A DNA stretch of 64,000 nucleotides from Ructibacterium sp965146665 (GTDB lineage: Bacteria > Bacillota > Clostridia > Monoglobales > Monoglobaceae). Positions 36,201 to 42,932 of this stretch are shown in pieces; within the stretch, counting starts at the first letter, position 1; each line of letters starts with the position of its first letter. The notes under the pieces were generated by a model. It worked only from the letters and a program-made list of their open reading frames with translations, ran no database searches and was not told the origin of the DNA. Location: NCBI GenBank assembly GCA_965146665.1, contig CBCTHE010000005.1, forward strand, positions 124,001 to 188,000, written 5' to 3'. The position numbers were made by a program, and so were the translations under genes.

Positions 36201-36540
36201 TCAGATAGGCAATCCGGTAGTTCGCGGCCCGGATGGCCATGACAGGCTTATCGCCGAAGTTGTTGTTTTTACCGCTGCCATCCTGGGTATAGGTGTCCGC
36301 CGCCGCCGAAACCGCGGTCTGTATGGATATTTCGCCGGCGCTCAGATACACCGGCGCAGGGGTCTCCTCCGCCCGGGGAGCTTCCTCCGGCGAAGCGGTC
36401 TCTTCTCCGGACAGGCCGTCCGCATACCCGGCCGCCATATCCGCCTGTCCCTGCTCCGGCACAGGCGTCATGGCCAGTGCAGGCCCGCACATGGTGCACA
36501 GGATCGAAAGCGCCAGCATCAGCGCAAAGAGTTTTTTCAC
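30268..36540 (-). CDS. Giant SLH-anchored heparinase II/III-like protein
   Basis: This is a cell-surface polysaccharide lyase or lyase-derived binding protein of 2090 residues. The GTG at 36540 (GGAGGGAAAGAAAC upstream) gives a signal peptide; longer readings run into the neighbouring gene. Layout: DNRLRE-like module (about 60-230), two Ig-like domains (235-420), a second DNRLRE-like module (425-590), Ig-like (590-690), a toroid (about 700-1200) with GADGSWPECVRYHAAVL, and a heparinase II/III beta domain (1220-1500). Three further Ig-like domains, a poly-Gly/Ser linker (about 1890) and three SLH repeats to the end complete it. The active-site stretch reads SHQNNDRGAF where its paralogue has SHQHNDRGSF, so one expected histidine is Asn (about residue 1288). 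Confidence 0.85.
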   Translation of the reverse strand: MKKLFALMLALSILCTMCGPALAMTPVPEQGQADMAAGYADGLSGEETASPEEAPRAEETPAPVYLSAGEISIQTAVSAAADTYTQDGSGKNNNFGDKPVMAIRAANYRIAYLKFDLRQVAGTVEQAVLRLYKTRGNGDTVYVAVAQSSDWEELEMTCATKVPWDPDSPAALAEIPNTNNEYVNIDVTAAFESLPADGFLTLVLYDPEGPENQMEFVSREGAKNQPMLNLDVRYTPRAEALVLEGEQTLLLPQGGTETQQYAAGFTDQYGAPYVPAQVRWAVETGEGAPYPDASVDQNGLLSITEKTPAGTAFLCITADGAAHRSPVYILSHQEAAQRAADEFVLEGLDEVMADLVLPTEGAYRTTITWASEDPACIAPDGTVNRPEIAEGDRDVILTATFACGEATATRQFTAHVLRKSAEVMLLPSGALDADGKNQGANTLQGGGGANNVLPGQIMVRYDKYRMGIMKYDLSGLDVERIVRARIEFDGGQKEIKAGNVTRDDWDPAALTYNMANAEPKLLGNEVIGEGYLNSDNYVEIDVTEALKADYAQDPNRVFSLYIYSALTTETNLRFGAFPRLYIEALYTPEVQSVRLEPLNRNETYMARPLEGPMRAQYIATAVDQCGGLMLDEEITWSVENRNAAVESRGILGQVDEWPKSDIVVPVGTTGRDIAEVTIYPDTEGGAVRLRAAAKNQPDFSQTLDIEIRDSIPNDREHPYMMHTKADLPAIRERVKSNVVAEQYSADKTRAKAYTVEELKAENVYQISPWRPLQFNFSVPAGVASAEIGVYLKGKGEVGLDAASLLSITSQTITLNNTSFETGMETPNDWVYDRRSGNGAISYEEVNSGIFRTWSGSRYMKLTNENSDDLTGIYYPYVPLEAKNSYTFAINVSQLDKVQNGTFVVVRFKDADGNYMEDEELWSQAFNRITFTKRNAMPGIEYATVYMIEDNLEYAIKAKESLLYFLYDAQWGMQYWINTGTNLDDTYQAVHIGRRLYDWAAFYDRFQDSGVITPEEDNIIRSKMYWIAETMMDTAYYNYTQEHERRHNFNTDRSNGLFAFSVVFPEYARAKYLQEHALGEILWQLKYSVGADGSWPECVRYHAAVLTKLFSSASALEQIDYSTILNGDAYAGLFDDPNNRTEDEKMILHNRYFKNMVKFLIQVQTPRDSVNTSPYNGALYPGIGDTAWGDATGVLPYVILTYKDSLRPDEQELVQEAQYAYIRQNDAGISDYFTDMESVRNVPAKNPRLTSAVMEDMGFVIFRQDYGRKTEDYFIATAGGANLINSHQNNDRGAFSLFIDNTPMALDPGIGAYTDGSGEWYSTSTAHNMVSYHDNSGKELSLDEKAGTIEAFQTTALVDYTKMGVPDNSQVQTHKRNFAFVKGGFDMLLISDSIEMKNPYQSRINFNTMSTGVSLNGNTATATCYNNKELDITVLEPKNAEFDVLTRGLISGNYPAFGDMSGRQDHLQVKNQSDGDYFSVLYPKEAGTKGLSIRTLYQAGSGAAYEIRNREGDAVVAAVNNSVSEPAAVTWKAAEAYRALIPAEQGAEPQRLTPENGSVTLTLPPASIQILATEALEEPRPSSMTVEGPVQLEIPTGGAKNNEQYFEAVIFDQYGHMYEGAAASYSVSGAGVSVDADTGLVTVTDQAKAGSKIQITAQYGDIAGSVQAKLTAASPVLKSVEAMGSRTLAIPEHGSSTMQYTARVLDEYGTEVKGQTILWGVPNGVPRGVSFDTSNGTVKVDAAAEPGASFVVKLMVEKSPALFQVFTVTLAAEEWSVGAVKVTGPAQLARGKSGVYQAVVRNQYGQTMDGQPVEWTAAGAPGISVTADGRVSVSAETARGTVFQVTAAHRASGCADSFPVTVTGGSDGGSGGSGMSGGGGGGGGGGGSLTPVEPFPTEKPGEPGPQTGMFRDLDGYDWAREAVESLGRDGIINGKAEGIFAPEEEVTREEFVKMLMGVFAVPVQAAAAEFADADPQAWYYPYVATASVLGIIVGYSDSQFGVGDPITRQDIAVICARMLESRGLTLERVRNYTGFEDSGDIADYARDAVAQLYQGGIINGRSETEFAPASHASRAEAAVMLYRIAQAVSAK

Positions 36541-36622
36541 GTTTCTTTCCCTCCATTTCACAGGTCCGGCACAGCGGAACGCCGGCCGGACTTCTGTATG
36601 GTGCCGTCCGCTCAACGGGTCA

Positions 36623-38152
36623 CTATTTTTCCTTTGCCTGCAGGGCGTCCTGGTACTCTTTGTCATAGTCCCCGCCGCCCAGTCCATACCAGCCGCTGAC
36701 GAATTTCTCATACTCCGCGTCAAAATCCGCGGCCACAATCAGCTTGGCGACGCCGGTGTTCACATATTCCTGCAGCATGGACGCCTTTTCCTGCGCGATC
36801 GGCCGCTTGTCTGTGATGACCGGCTTTTCCACCGCGTATTTGTCTGTGTAATCCATGGCAATGGCGGTCTTTTCCGCCTCTTCCGGCTTCATGACCTTGT
36901 CCAGCTTATCCCGAGGGACCATATAGTTCACATAGCCGATCAGGTTCAGGTCCGCGCCCTTCCACATATCCTTGGCATTGGCATCTGTGGTTGTGGCAAT
37001 GATAACATCATCCTCTACCTTGTAATGGGTGCCCTCAAAGCCATAGGTCAGTGTGATGTCCGCCTTGCTCTCCACCATCCAGTTCATATACCGGACCGCC
37101 GCCTCCGGCACCTTGCTGCTCTTGGGAACCATGTTCAGCCATCTGGCCTTGGTATAGGCGTTGAGCATCCGGCTGCCCTGACTGTCCGCAAGCGGTTCAA
37201 TGGGCATCCAGTTTACATCCGGCACGGCGTCCTTGGTGAGGTTGTCAATATAGGCGCCGTTCATATCCACCAGCCCGGCCGCGCCTGTGGCCACATGCTG
37301 GGTGAATTTGGACCCGTTGTTGTCCACCGCAAACTCCCTGTGAATCAGTCCCTCCTGATACAGCCGGTTCAGATAGCGGTATGCCTCTTTGGCCTCAGGA
37401 ATATCCACAGCGGAGCGGAACTCGCCGTTCTCATAGGTGCCGCCGAAATCGCCGTAATTCTTCACGCCGAAGGCGTACAGAATGTTTCCGTAGCCGCCGT
37501 AATTCCCCATCACGCCAGGGGCCGCCATGGCCCAGGGAACCACGTTTTCCCGGCCGACATTGCCGGGATCCTGCTCCTTAAAGGCCTTGAGCACCTGATA
37601 CAGCTCCTCTGGATTCTGCGGCTGGGCAAGCCCCAGCTTATCCAGCCAGTCCTGCCGGATCTTCATATTGCTGGCAGGCTGCAGGGTTCGGATTCCGGGG
37701 ATGGCAAACTGCTTCCCCTGATAGTTTCCATAGTCCAGCACGCCGCCCATCTTGTCCAGAATGGCGCGGCCGTCCTTTTCCAGGTATTCGTCCAGCTGGC
37801 AGAGACCGCCCTGGTCCGCGTACCGCTGGAACGTATTCTCGTTGTTATAGGTGAACACAATGTCCGGCGCGTTGGAGGAGGCCATCCAGGCATTGAGCTT
37901 TTGGGTCTCCTGATCCCGGGGACAGGCCACAAACTCAATATTCAGGCCGATCTTCGCCGCCTCCTGATTGATCCACTGGGTCATCTTGTTGTCCGTGGTG
38001 GAGCCCTGTCCCTCCGGAGCGTCGTTTCTCTCAAAGACCGCCACCCGGACCGTTGTCAGAGCCGCGCCGTCCTTTTTGCCCGTTCCGCCGCAGCCTGTGA
38101 GACAGCCCGCAAGCATTGTCATTGCCGCCAGAATGCTGATAACTCGTTTCAT
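36623..38152 (-). CDS. Extracellular sugar-binding lipoprotein of an ABC importer
   Basis: This protein captures oligosaccharides outside the membrane and hands them to the two permeases encoded upstream. The 509-residue chain has a lipoprotein signal; LAGC (Cys17) is the likely lipidation site, with LTGC (Cys21) as alternative. The body matches the LplA-type family of large solute-binding proteins: VAVFERNDAPEG, APDIVFTYNNENTFQRYADQGGL and the C-terminal FVSGWYGLGGGDYDKEYQ. Such proteins usually bind uronic-acid or other long oligosaccharides. It follows the permease genes by 32 bases and precedes the giant lyase-like gene by 82 bases. The exact ligand is unknown. Confidence 0.92.
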   Translation of the reverse strand: MKRVISILAAMTMLAGCLTGCGGTGKKDGAALTTVRVAVFERNDAPEGQGSTTDNKMTQWINQEAAKIGLNIEFVACPRDQETQKLNAWMASSNAPDIVFTYNNENTFQRYADQGGLCQLDEYLEKDGRAILDKMGGVLDYGNYQGKQFAIPGIRTLQPASNMKIRQDWLDKLGLAQPQNPEELYQVLKAFKEQDPGNVGRENVVPWAMAAPGVMGNYGGYGNILYAFGVKNYGDFGGTYENGEFRSAVDIPEAKEAYRYLNRLYQEGLIHREFAVDNNGSKFTQHVATGAAGLVDMNGAYIDNLTKDAVPDVNWMPIEPLADSQGSRMLNAYTKARWLNMVPKSSKVPEAAVRYMNWMVESKADITLTYGFEGTHYKVEDDVIIATTTDANAKDMWKGADLNLIGYVNYMVPRDKLDKVMKPEEAEKTAIAMDYTDKYAVEKPVITDKRPIAQEKASMLQEYVNTGVAKLIVAADFDAEYEKFVSGWYGLGGGDYDKEYQDALQAKEK

Positions 38153-38184
38153 AATTCTCTCTCCTTTATATTTAAAATAGTTTT

Positions 38185-39066
38185 TTATCCTTTTACCGCG
38201 CCCACCATGACGCCTTTGACAAAGTATTTCTGGAGCCAGGGATAGACCACCAGAATGGGGATGGTGGAGAATATAATGGTGGAGGATTTCAGGGACTCCT
38301 CATTGAGCTGGATGACCGAGCCCTGAATTCCCTCGTTCAGCTCGGCCTGCTGGCCCAGCAGGAGAAGCTGCCGCAGCTTGACCTGAAGGGTGTACCAGTC
38401 CGGGGTGTCGATATAAAGTGTGGCGTAGAAGAACTCGTTCCAGTGGGCCACCGCATAAAACAGGGTCAGCGTTGCCAGAGAGGGCAGGGACAGGGGGATC
38501 ATGATGCTGAACAGGGTACGGATGTTGCCGCAGCCGTCCATCCTCGCCGCCTCCTGCAGTTCCATGGGCACGCTCTGGAAAAAGGTCCGGAGCACAATGA
38601 GGTTAAAGGTGTTGAGCGCACCCGGAAGGATCAGGGCCCAAGGGGTGTCGATCATACCCAGGTTTTTCACCACCAGAAAGGTGGGAATCATGCCGCCGTT
38701 AAACAGCATGGTGATGATGATGAACACCATGATCTTTCCCCTGCCCGCCAGATCGGGCCGGGAAAGGGGATAGGCGGTGATGGTTGTCAGAAGCATGTTA
38801 AAGGCCGTTCCGGCAAGGGTGATCAACACCGTCACCGCCAGAGAGTGGACCACGCCCTGGTTGCGGAGCACCTGTTTAAACGCCTCAATCTGGAAGTCCA
38901 CCGGGAAGATGGTCACCAGCCCCTTTGCAATGGCGCTGTCGTCACTGAACGCCGTCGCCAGCACATTCAGAAATGGGAACAGACAGATGAACGCAAGCAG
39001 GGTCACAATGACCAGATTGACGAAATGAAAGATCTTCTCTCCTTTTGAAATCAGATGATTGTTCAT
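38185..39066 (-). CDS. ABC sugar transporter permease (LplC/YtcP type)
   Basis: This is one of two inner-membrane subunits of the oligosaccharide importer. It has 293 residues with about six hydrophobic helices. The cytoplasmic coupling loop EAARMDGCGNIRTLFSIMIP carries the EAA motif that contacts the ATPase. The C-terminus IVYPWLQKYFVKGVMVGAVKG is characteristic of the family. No ATPase gene exists in the operon, so a shared MsmX-like ATPase encoded elsewhere is expected. Confidence 0.93.
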   Translation of the reverse strand: MNNHLISKGEKIFHFVNLVIVTLLAFICLFPFLNVLATAFSDDSAIAKGLVTIFPVDFQIEAFKQVLRNQGVVHSLAVTVLITLAGTAFNMLLTTITAYPLSRPDLAGRGKIMVFIIITMLFNGGMIPTFLVVKNLGMIDTPWALILPGALNTFNLIVLRTFFQSVPMELQEAARMDGCGNIRTLFSIMIPLSLPSLATLTLFYAVAHWNEFFYATLYIDTPDWYTLQVKLRQLLLLGQQAELNEGIQGSVIQLNEESLKSSTIIFSTIPILVVYPWLQKYFVKGVMVGAVKG

Positions 39067-39082
39067 ATCTCTTGTCTCCTCT

Positions 39083-40051
39083 CTAATAGAGCCCGTCGCC
39101 GCCCAGCCGCTTAGACAGGGCGTTGGTGGACAGAACCAGAACCAGATTGATCACCGACTGGCACAGTCCCAGGGCCGTGGTCACCGTATACTGGCCCCGC
39201 TGGATTCCCGCGGTATAGGTATAGGTGCTGACCACCTCCGCCACATTGGAAACCAGGGCGTTGTACTGGGCCATGGGGTGCTCAAAGCCGATATTGACCA
39301 GGGTTCCCATGCGGAGTATCAGCATAATGGTGACCGTGGGCATCAGGCTTGGAATGGTGATGTGAATGATCTGCTTCCATTTGTTGGCGCCGTCCATGAT
39401 CGCCGCCTCATACAGAGAGACATCAATGGCGGTCAGCGCGGCCAGATAGATGATGGAGCCCCAGCCTATGGTTTTCCAGATCTCGCTGATGATATAGATC
39501 ACCACCCACCATTTTTCGTCCGCCAGAAAGAATATGGCCTCGCCGCCCATCATGGTGATGAGCTTGTTTATCAGGCCGTACTGTGGGGAGAGCAGGTTGG
39601 ACAGGATTCCAACCAGAACCACCCACGACATGAAGTGGGGCAGATACAGCACGGACTGCACCACCTTTTTATACTTGTTCAGCCGGATCTCGTTGAGCAT
39701 CAGCGCCAAAATGATGGGCGCCGGGAAGGTAAAAATCAGGGACAGCACGCTGAGCATCAGAGTATTGCGCACAATGTTCCAAAAGTTTGGGATATTCAGC
39801 ATGGCCTTAAAGTTCGCCAGCCCCGCCCAGGGGCTCTGAAGGATCCCCTGAAAGATGTTATAATCCTTGAATGCGATCAGAATTCCGCCCATGGGGGCAT
39901 AGCAGAAAACCAGATAATAAACCAATCCGGGCACCAGCAGAAGATAAAGGCTCAGATTTTTCCGGTACTTGTCCTGGCGTCCGGCACGGATCCCCGGCAC
40001 GCCCGCGGCGGTTCCCCTCCGAAGGACCGCCTCGCCTGTTTTACGTTTCAT
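39083..40051 (-). CDS. ABC sugar transporter permease (LplB/YteP type)
   Basis: This is the partner permease of the importer, 322 residues. A basic N-terminus is followed by LYLLLVPGLVYYLVFCYAPMGGILIAFKDYN, typical of the LplB family. The coupling loop reads EAAIMDGANKWKQIIHITIP, and the end TNALSKRLGGDGLY is also a family signature. It is the first gene of the 21-kb operon. The ATG follows AAGGAGTTGGAGTC. A promoter with an AraC-type operator lies about 70-130 bases upstream. Confidence 0.93.
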   Translation of the reverse strand: MKRKTGEAVLRRGTAAGVPGIRAGRQDKYRKNLSLYLLLVPGLVYYLVFCYAPMGGILIAFKDYNIFQGILQSPWAGLANFKAMLNIPNFWNIVRNTLMLSVLSLIFTFPAPIILALMLNEIRLNKYKKVVQSVLYLPHFMSWVVLVGILSNLLSPQYGLINKLITMMGGEAIFFLADEKWWVVIYIISEIWKTIGWGSIIYLAALTAIDVSLYEAAIMDGANKWKQIIHITIPSLMPTVTIMLILRMGTLVNIGFEHPMAQYNALVSNVAEVVSTYTYTAGIQRGQYTVTTALGLCQSVINLVLVLSTNALSKRLGGDGLY

Positions 40052-40118
40052 GACTCCAACTCCTTTTCATCAAAAGCTGTCAGTTGCGGATGCGGCACCG
40101 CATGCATCCTACGCTTTG

Positions 40119-40180
40119 ATTATACGTTCCACGCCATACCGCTGTAAATGTACAATTCTTAAAATTCGTGTGTAATTCTT
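40119..40180 (-). promoter_or_regulatory. Promoter and AraC-type operator of the lyase/importer operon
   Basis: On the minus strand TTTACA (40148-40143) and TATAAT (40124-40119) are separated by 18 bases. The 37-base block ending in that -35 box begins with AGAATTACAC and holds AGAATTGTAC exactly 20 bases further, next to the -35 box. Two direct half-sites two helical turns apart, adjoining the -35, are the classical arrangement for activation by AraC-family proteins. The block matches the one before the regulator gene at 30 of 37 positions. Confidence 0.85.
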
Positions 40181-40281
40181 CTGAAATCCGCACCATACGC
40201 GGGTTTCCGCCCACAATCCCCGGCTCGGCTGGCCGCGCGGCCGCCTTTTTTACAGGGCGTAATTTTCTCCGAAAAACAAAA

Positions 40282-40324
40282 GGGACAGACCGGCGCTGTG
40301 CTTTCCTGCCCGCCGGTCTGTCCC
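40282..40324 (-). terminator. Terminator of the AraC-type regulator gene
   Basis: GGGACAGACCGGCG and CGCCGGTCTGTCCC form a 14-bp stem with a 15-base loop. On the minus strand it is followed by TTTTGTTTTT, a good intrinsic terminator directly after the regulator stop codon. Confidence 0.92.
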
Positions 40325-40339
40325 TGTCTTAACTGTCAG

Positions 40340-42676
40340 CTATTTGCCGCTGCGCATCTCCCGGTACTTTCCCGGTGTGATGCCCTCGTATTTCTTGAAT
40401 ACCCGCATGAAGGTGTGGACGCTGTTGAAGCCCACCATCTCCCCAATAACCTGAAAGGAGGCGGATTCCTTTGCCCCGGCCAGCAGTCGCTTGGCCGCCT
40501 CAATCCGCACCTTGTTCAGGTAATTCAAAAAGGTCTCGCCGTATTCCTGCCGGAACAGGGCGCTGATATACTGGGGGCTGAGTCCCATCTGTTCCCCCAC
40601 CCACTGCAGGGAAATGTCCTTGTCATAGTTTTCATTGATACACGCAATGGCCCGGTCCATATGCCGCTTTGCGGCGCCGGACCCCTCGGTCTCCTGGGAC
40701 TGCATGGCCAAAATTTGCTCAAACACGCCTTCCAGCCACACGCCCACCGCGTCAGCCACCTCAAGGCGCTGGTAATCGCCGCCGGCCTGGAGGACGCCCT
40801 CCGCCTTCAGTCCCGGCTCCTCCGCCAGCCGTTTGAGCAGGTCCAGCACCGTGAGCCAAACCGTTTCCGGCTTGATGCCGCGGCTGGCCTTGACCTGATC
40901 CAAGAACTCCCGCACCGTCTCCCGGAGTCCCTTCTGGTCCCCGGCCCGGAGCATATTGCTGATCCGTTTGACATCCAGATTAAGCGGCGCGCCGGACTCC
41001 TGATCCGCCGCCGGCTCCCAGCCCGTAATGGAGCCATAGCCCAGCAGAAACCGTTCCTCCGCCGCGGTCTGGGCCTGCCGGCAGGCGCGCTCCACCGACT
41101 CCATCCCCCTTGCCGCCGGGCTGTAGCCCGCGGAGAGAGAGATTTCCAGATATTCCTCCACACAGGTCCTCACCTCGGCCAGAATGCCCGGCATATCCAT
41201 ATCCGTCCCGCTCCCATTGACCACAGCCACCAGCCTGTCCTCACCCAGATCACAGCACACGCACCGATATGCGGCTCCGAACAACTCCTCCGTGATGTTG
41301 GAAATGCCAAACTTCATCATAGCCCGGTCATAGACATTGTACTGCGCGCAGAACTGGGCATAGCGGTCAATCTCCAGCACGGCCACAGCAAACCAGGGCA
41401 GATCCAGTTCAACTTCCAGCCACGCGCCCTGACAGCTCAGGAACTGAGGACTCATCCGCGTACCCGAAATCAGGTTCTTCACAAACCGCTCCTTCATGAC
41501 CTGCTTGTTTTCCCGGAAGATACGGTTCAGCCGGTTCCGCTCGCTGTCAATGCCCTGCAGGGCGTCTGCAATGACCTCCATCTCATTCTCCTCCGCAGTC
41601 TTGCCGCCCTTGAGCTGTGCCGCGAGGTTGGCCACACTCTGAACCGGGGAATAGATTTTCACACTGATCCGCCGGATCACCGCAAGGCAGAGCAAAATCA
41701 TGGCAAGGGTCCCCAGCCACAGCACGGCGCCCCACCAGATGGATCCTCCCGCCAGCACGTTTCGGTTCCCCATCGCCACATACCGCCAGCCGGTATACTT
41801 GGACTCACAGACCAGCACCGCCTGCCGCCGGAACACCGGACCCATCATAAAATTGAAGGCGCCGCGGCCCTGATACATCCGCTCCACCAGCTTCTGGTCC
41901 ACATCCCGAATGTCCCTGCCTGTGAACCCGGGCTCTGTGTGGGAGATGATCCGGTCCGTCCTGTCCACAATCATCACCGTGCAGGAATCCAGCTGCATGG
42001 TCTTGAGAATATTCTCCTGTATCCTGCTCTCCGGCACGCTGACAATCACCGCGCCGGCGGGATTGGACGTGAACATGGGCACCTGCCGGATCAGGGAAAA
42101 ATACCGTTCCTTCCCCTCCGCCTTTTCCTCGCCCTCCCCCGGATCCTGCCGCTCCTGCTCCCGCACATACCAGCCGTCCTGCCGGGTGTGGTTTTCGAGC
42201 TCTGTGATCCAGCCCGTTTTTTCCACATCCCGGGAGGTGAGCACCGTCCCGTCCGTGGTAATGGCCATCCGGTTGCCATAGGTATAGAGCGACGCGCTCT
42301 GGATCATGCTGTTGTCCATGAACCGGCTCCGCATCTGGCCGGTGATTTCCTGAAGCGCGGCCAGCTCCTCCACCGTCATATTCCGGGTGTTGTCATAGTT
42401 CAGCCCGGAAAAATCGGCCACAAAATCCTCCGCGGAAATGGAAGAGATGCTGTTCTCCAGGGATTCCATGGAATAGTCCACCCAAGCCACAGCCTGTGCC
42501 AATACGGACTGGTTTGCCTCCGCCACCCGCTTGGTGATCTGAAACCGCACAATGTAATAGACCGCCGACGAAAAAATCGCTATGATACACAGCATCACCA
42601 CAGCGTAGGACAGCATAAGCTGGTTCAGCATGTTTTTCGGCTTTTTGATCAAATGGGCGGTCCGCCATCCCTTCAC
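40340..42676 (-). CDS. Membrane-bound AraC-family regulator with extracellular sensor
   Basis: This single-protein regulator probably senses a sugar outside the cell and activates the downstream importer/lyase operon. The 778 residues have a transmembrane segment near 20-42, an extracytoplasmic sensor of about 250 residues, a second transmembrane segment near 300-320, and a linker with a degenerate cyclase-like region. A C-terminal AraC DNA-binding domain has two helix-turn-helix units (ISLQWVGEQMGLSPQYISALF and FQVIGEMVGFNSVHTFMRVF, closing with GITPGKYREM). The start is GTG behind GGGGGAG. The family is typical next to lplABC importers. Shared operators at its own promoter and at 40119-40180 tie it to its target. 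Confidence 0.92.
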   Translation of the reverse strand: MKGWRTAHLIKKPKNMLNQLMLSYAVVMLCIIAIFSSAVYYIVRFQITKRVAEANQSVLAQAVAWVDYSMESLENSISSISAEDFVADFSGLNYDNTRNMTVEELAALQEITGQMRSRFMDNSMIQSASLYTYGNRMAITTDGTVLTSRDVEKTGWITELENHTRQDGWYVREQERQDPGEGEEKAEGKERYFSLIRQVPMFTSNPAGAVIVSVPESRIQENILKTMQLDSCTVMIVDRTDRIISHTEPGFTGRDIRDVDQKLVERMYQGRGAFNFMMGPVFRRQAVLVCESKYTGWRYVAMGNRNVLAGGSIWWGAVLWLGTLAMILLCLAVIRRISVKIYSPVQSVANLAAQLKGGKTAEENEMEVIADALQGIDSERNRLNRIFRENKQVMKERFVKNLISGTRMSPQFLSCQGAWLEVELDLPWFAVAVLEIDRYAQFCAQYNVYDRAMMKFGISNITEELFGAAYRCVCCDLGEDRLVAVVNGSGTDMDMPGILAEVRTCVEEYLEISLSAGYSPAARGMESVERACRQAQTAAEERFLLGYGSITGWEPAADQESGAPLNLDVKRISNMLRAGDQKGLRETVREFLDQVKASRGIKPETVWLTVLDLLKRLAEEPGLKAEGVLQAGGDYQRLEVADAVGVWLEGVFEQILAMQSQETEGSGAAKRHMDRAIACINENYDKDISLQWVGEQMGLSPQYISALFRQEYGETFLNYLNKVRIEAAKRLLAGAKESASFQVIGEMVGFNSVHTFMRVFKKYEGITPGKYREMRSGK

Positions 42677-42749
42677 AATAACTCCCCCTTTTCCCCGCGT
42701 ACTTTTCCGCAGGTTTGTTCCGCGCCCAAAACTGAAGCGTTTCAGTATA

Positions 42750-42810
42750 AGTATAAAAGTTCCAGCGCTTCTTGTAAAGGAACAATTTTTAACAATCGTG
42801 TAGAATTCTT
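42750..42810 (-). promoter_or_regulatory. Promoter and AraC-type operator of the regulator gene
   Basis: On the minus strand TTTACA (42778-42773) and TATACT (42755-42750) are separated by 17 bases. Immediately upstream are the half-sites AGAATTCTAC and AAAATTGTTC, starting 20 bases apart. The same layout as in front of the importer operon implies autoregulation. Confidence 0.85.
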
Positions 42811-42863
42811 CAGATTTTCACCATAAAAGGTCCGTCTCTCCGATTTTTTACCGCAGAACGGCA

Positions 42864-42895
42864 AAAGACGCGCCCTGATATCAGAACGCGTCTTT
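42864..42895 (-). terminator. Terminator of the glycyl-radical/kinase operon
   Basis: AAAGACGCG and CGCGTCTTT pair around a 14-base loop that contains the palindrome CTGATATCAG. It lies about 40 bases after the isomerase stop codon and ends in TTTTG on the minus strand. Confidence 0.85.
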
Positions 42896-42932
42896 CAGCC
42901 TGTCTCTGTGTGTTGTGTGTGTTCCGGCGACC

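Noticed and set aside
32146..36699. Open frame of 1517 codons on the plus strand, opposite the giant SLH protein gene
   Set aside because: It is antisense to a gene with clear domains, has no ribosome binding site, and its Arg/His/Gly/Pro-rich translation is typical of the reverse frame of a GC-rich gene.
36541..36738. N-terminal extension of the giant SLH protein into the lipoprotein gene
   Set aside because: It overlaps the solute-binding gene; the GTG at 36540 has a strong ribosome site and begins a proper signal peptide.
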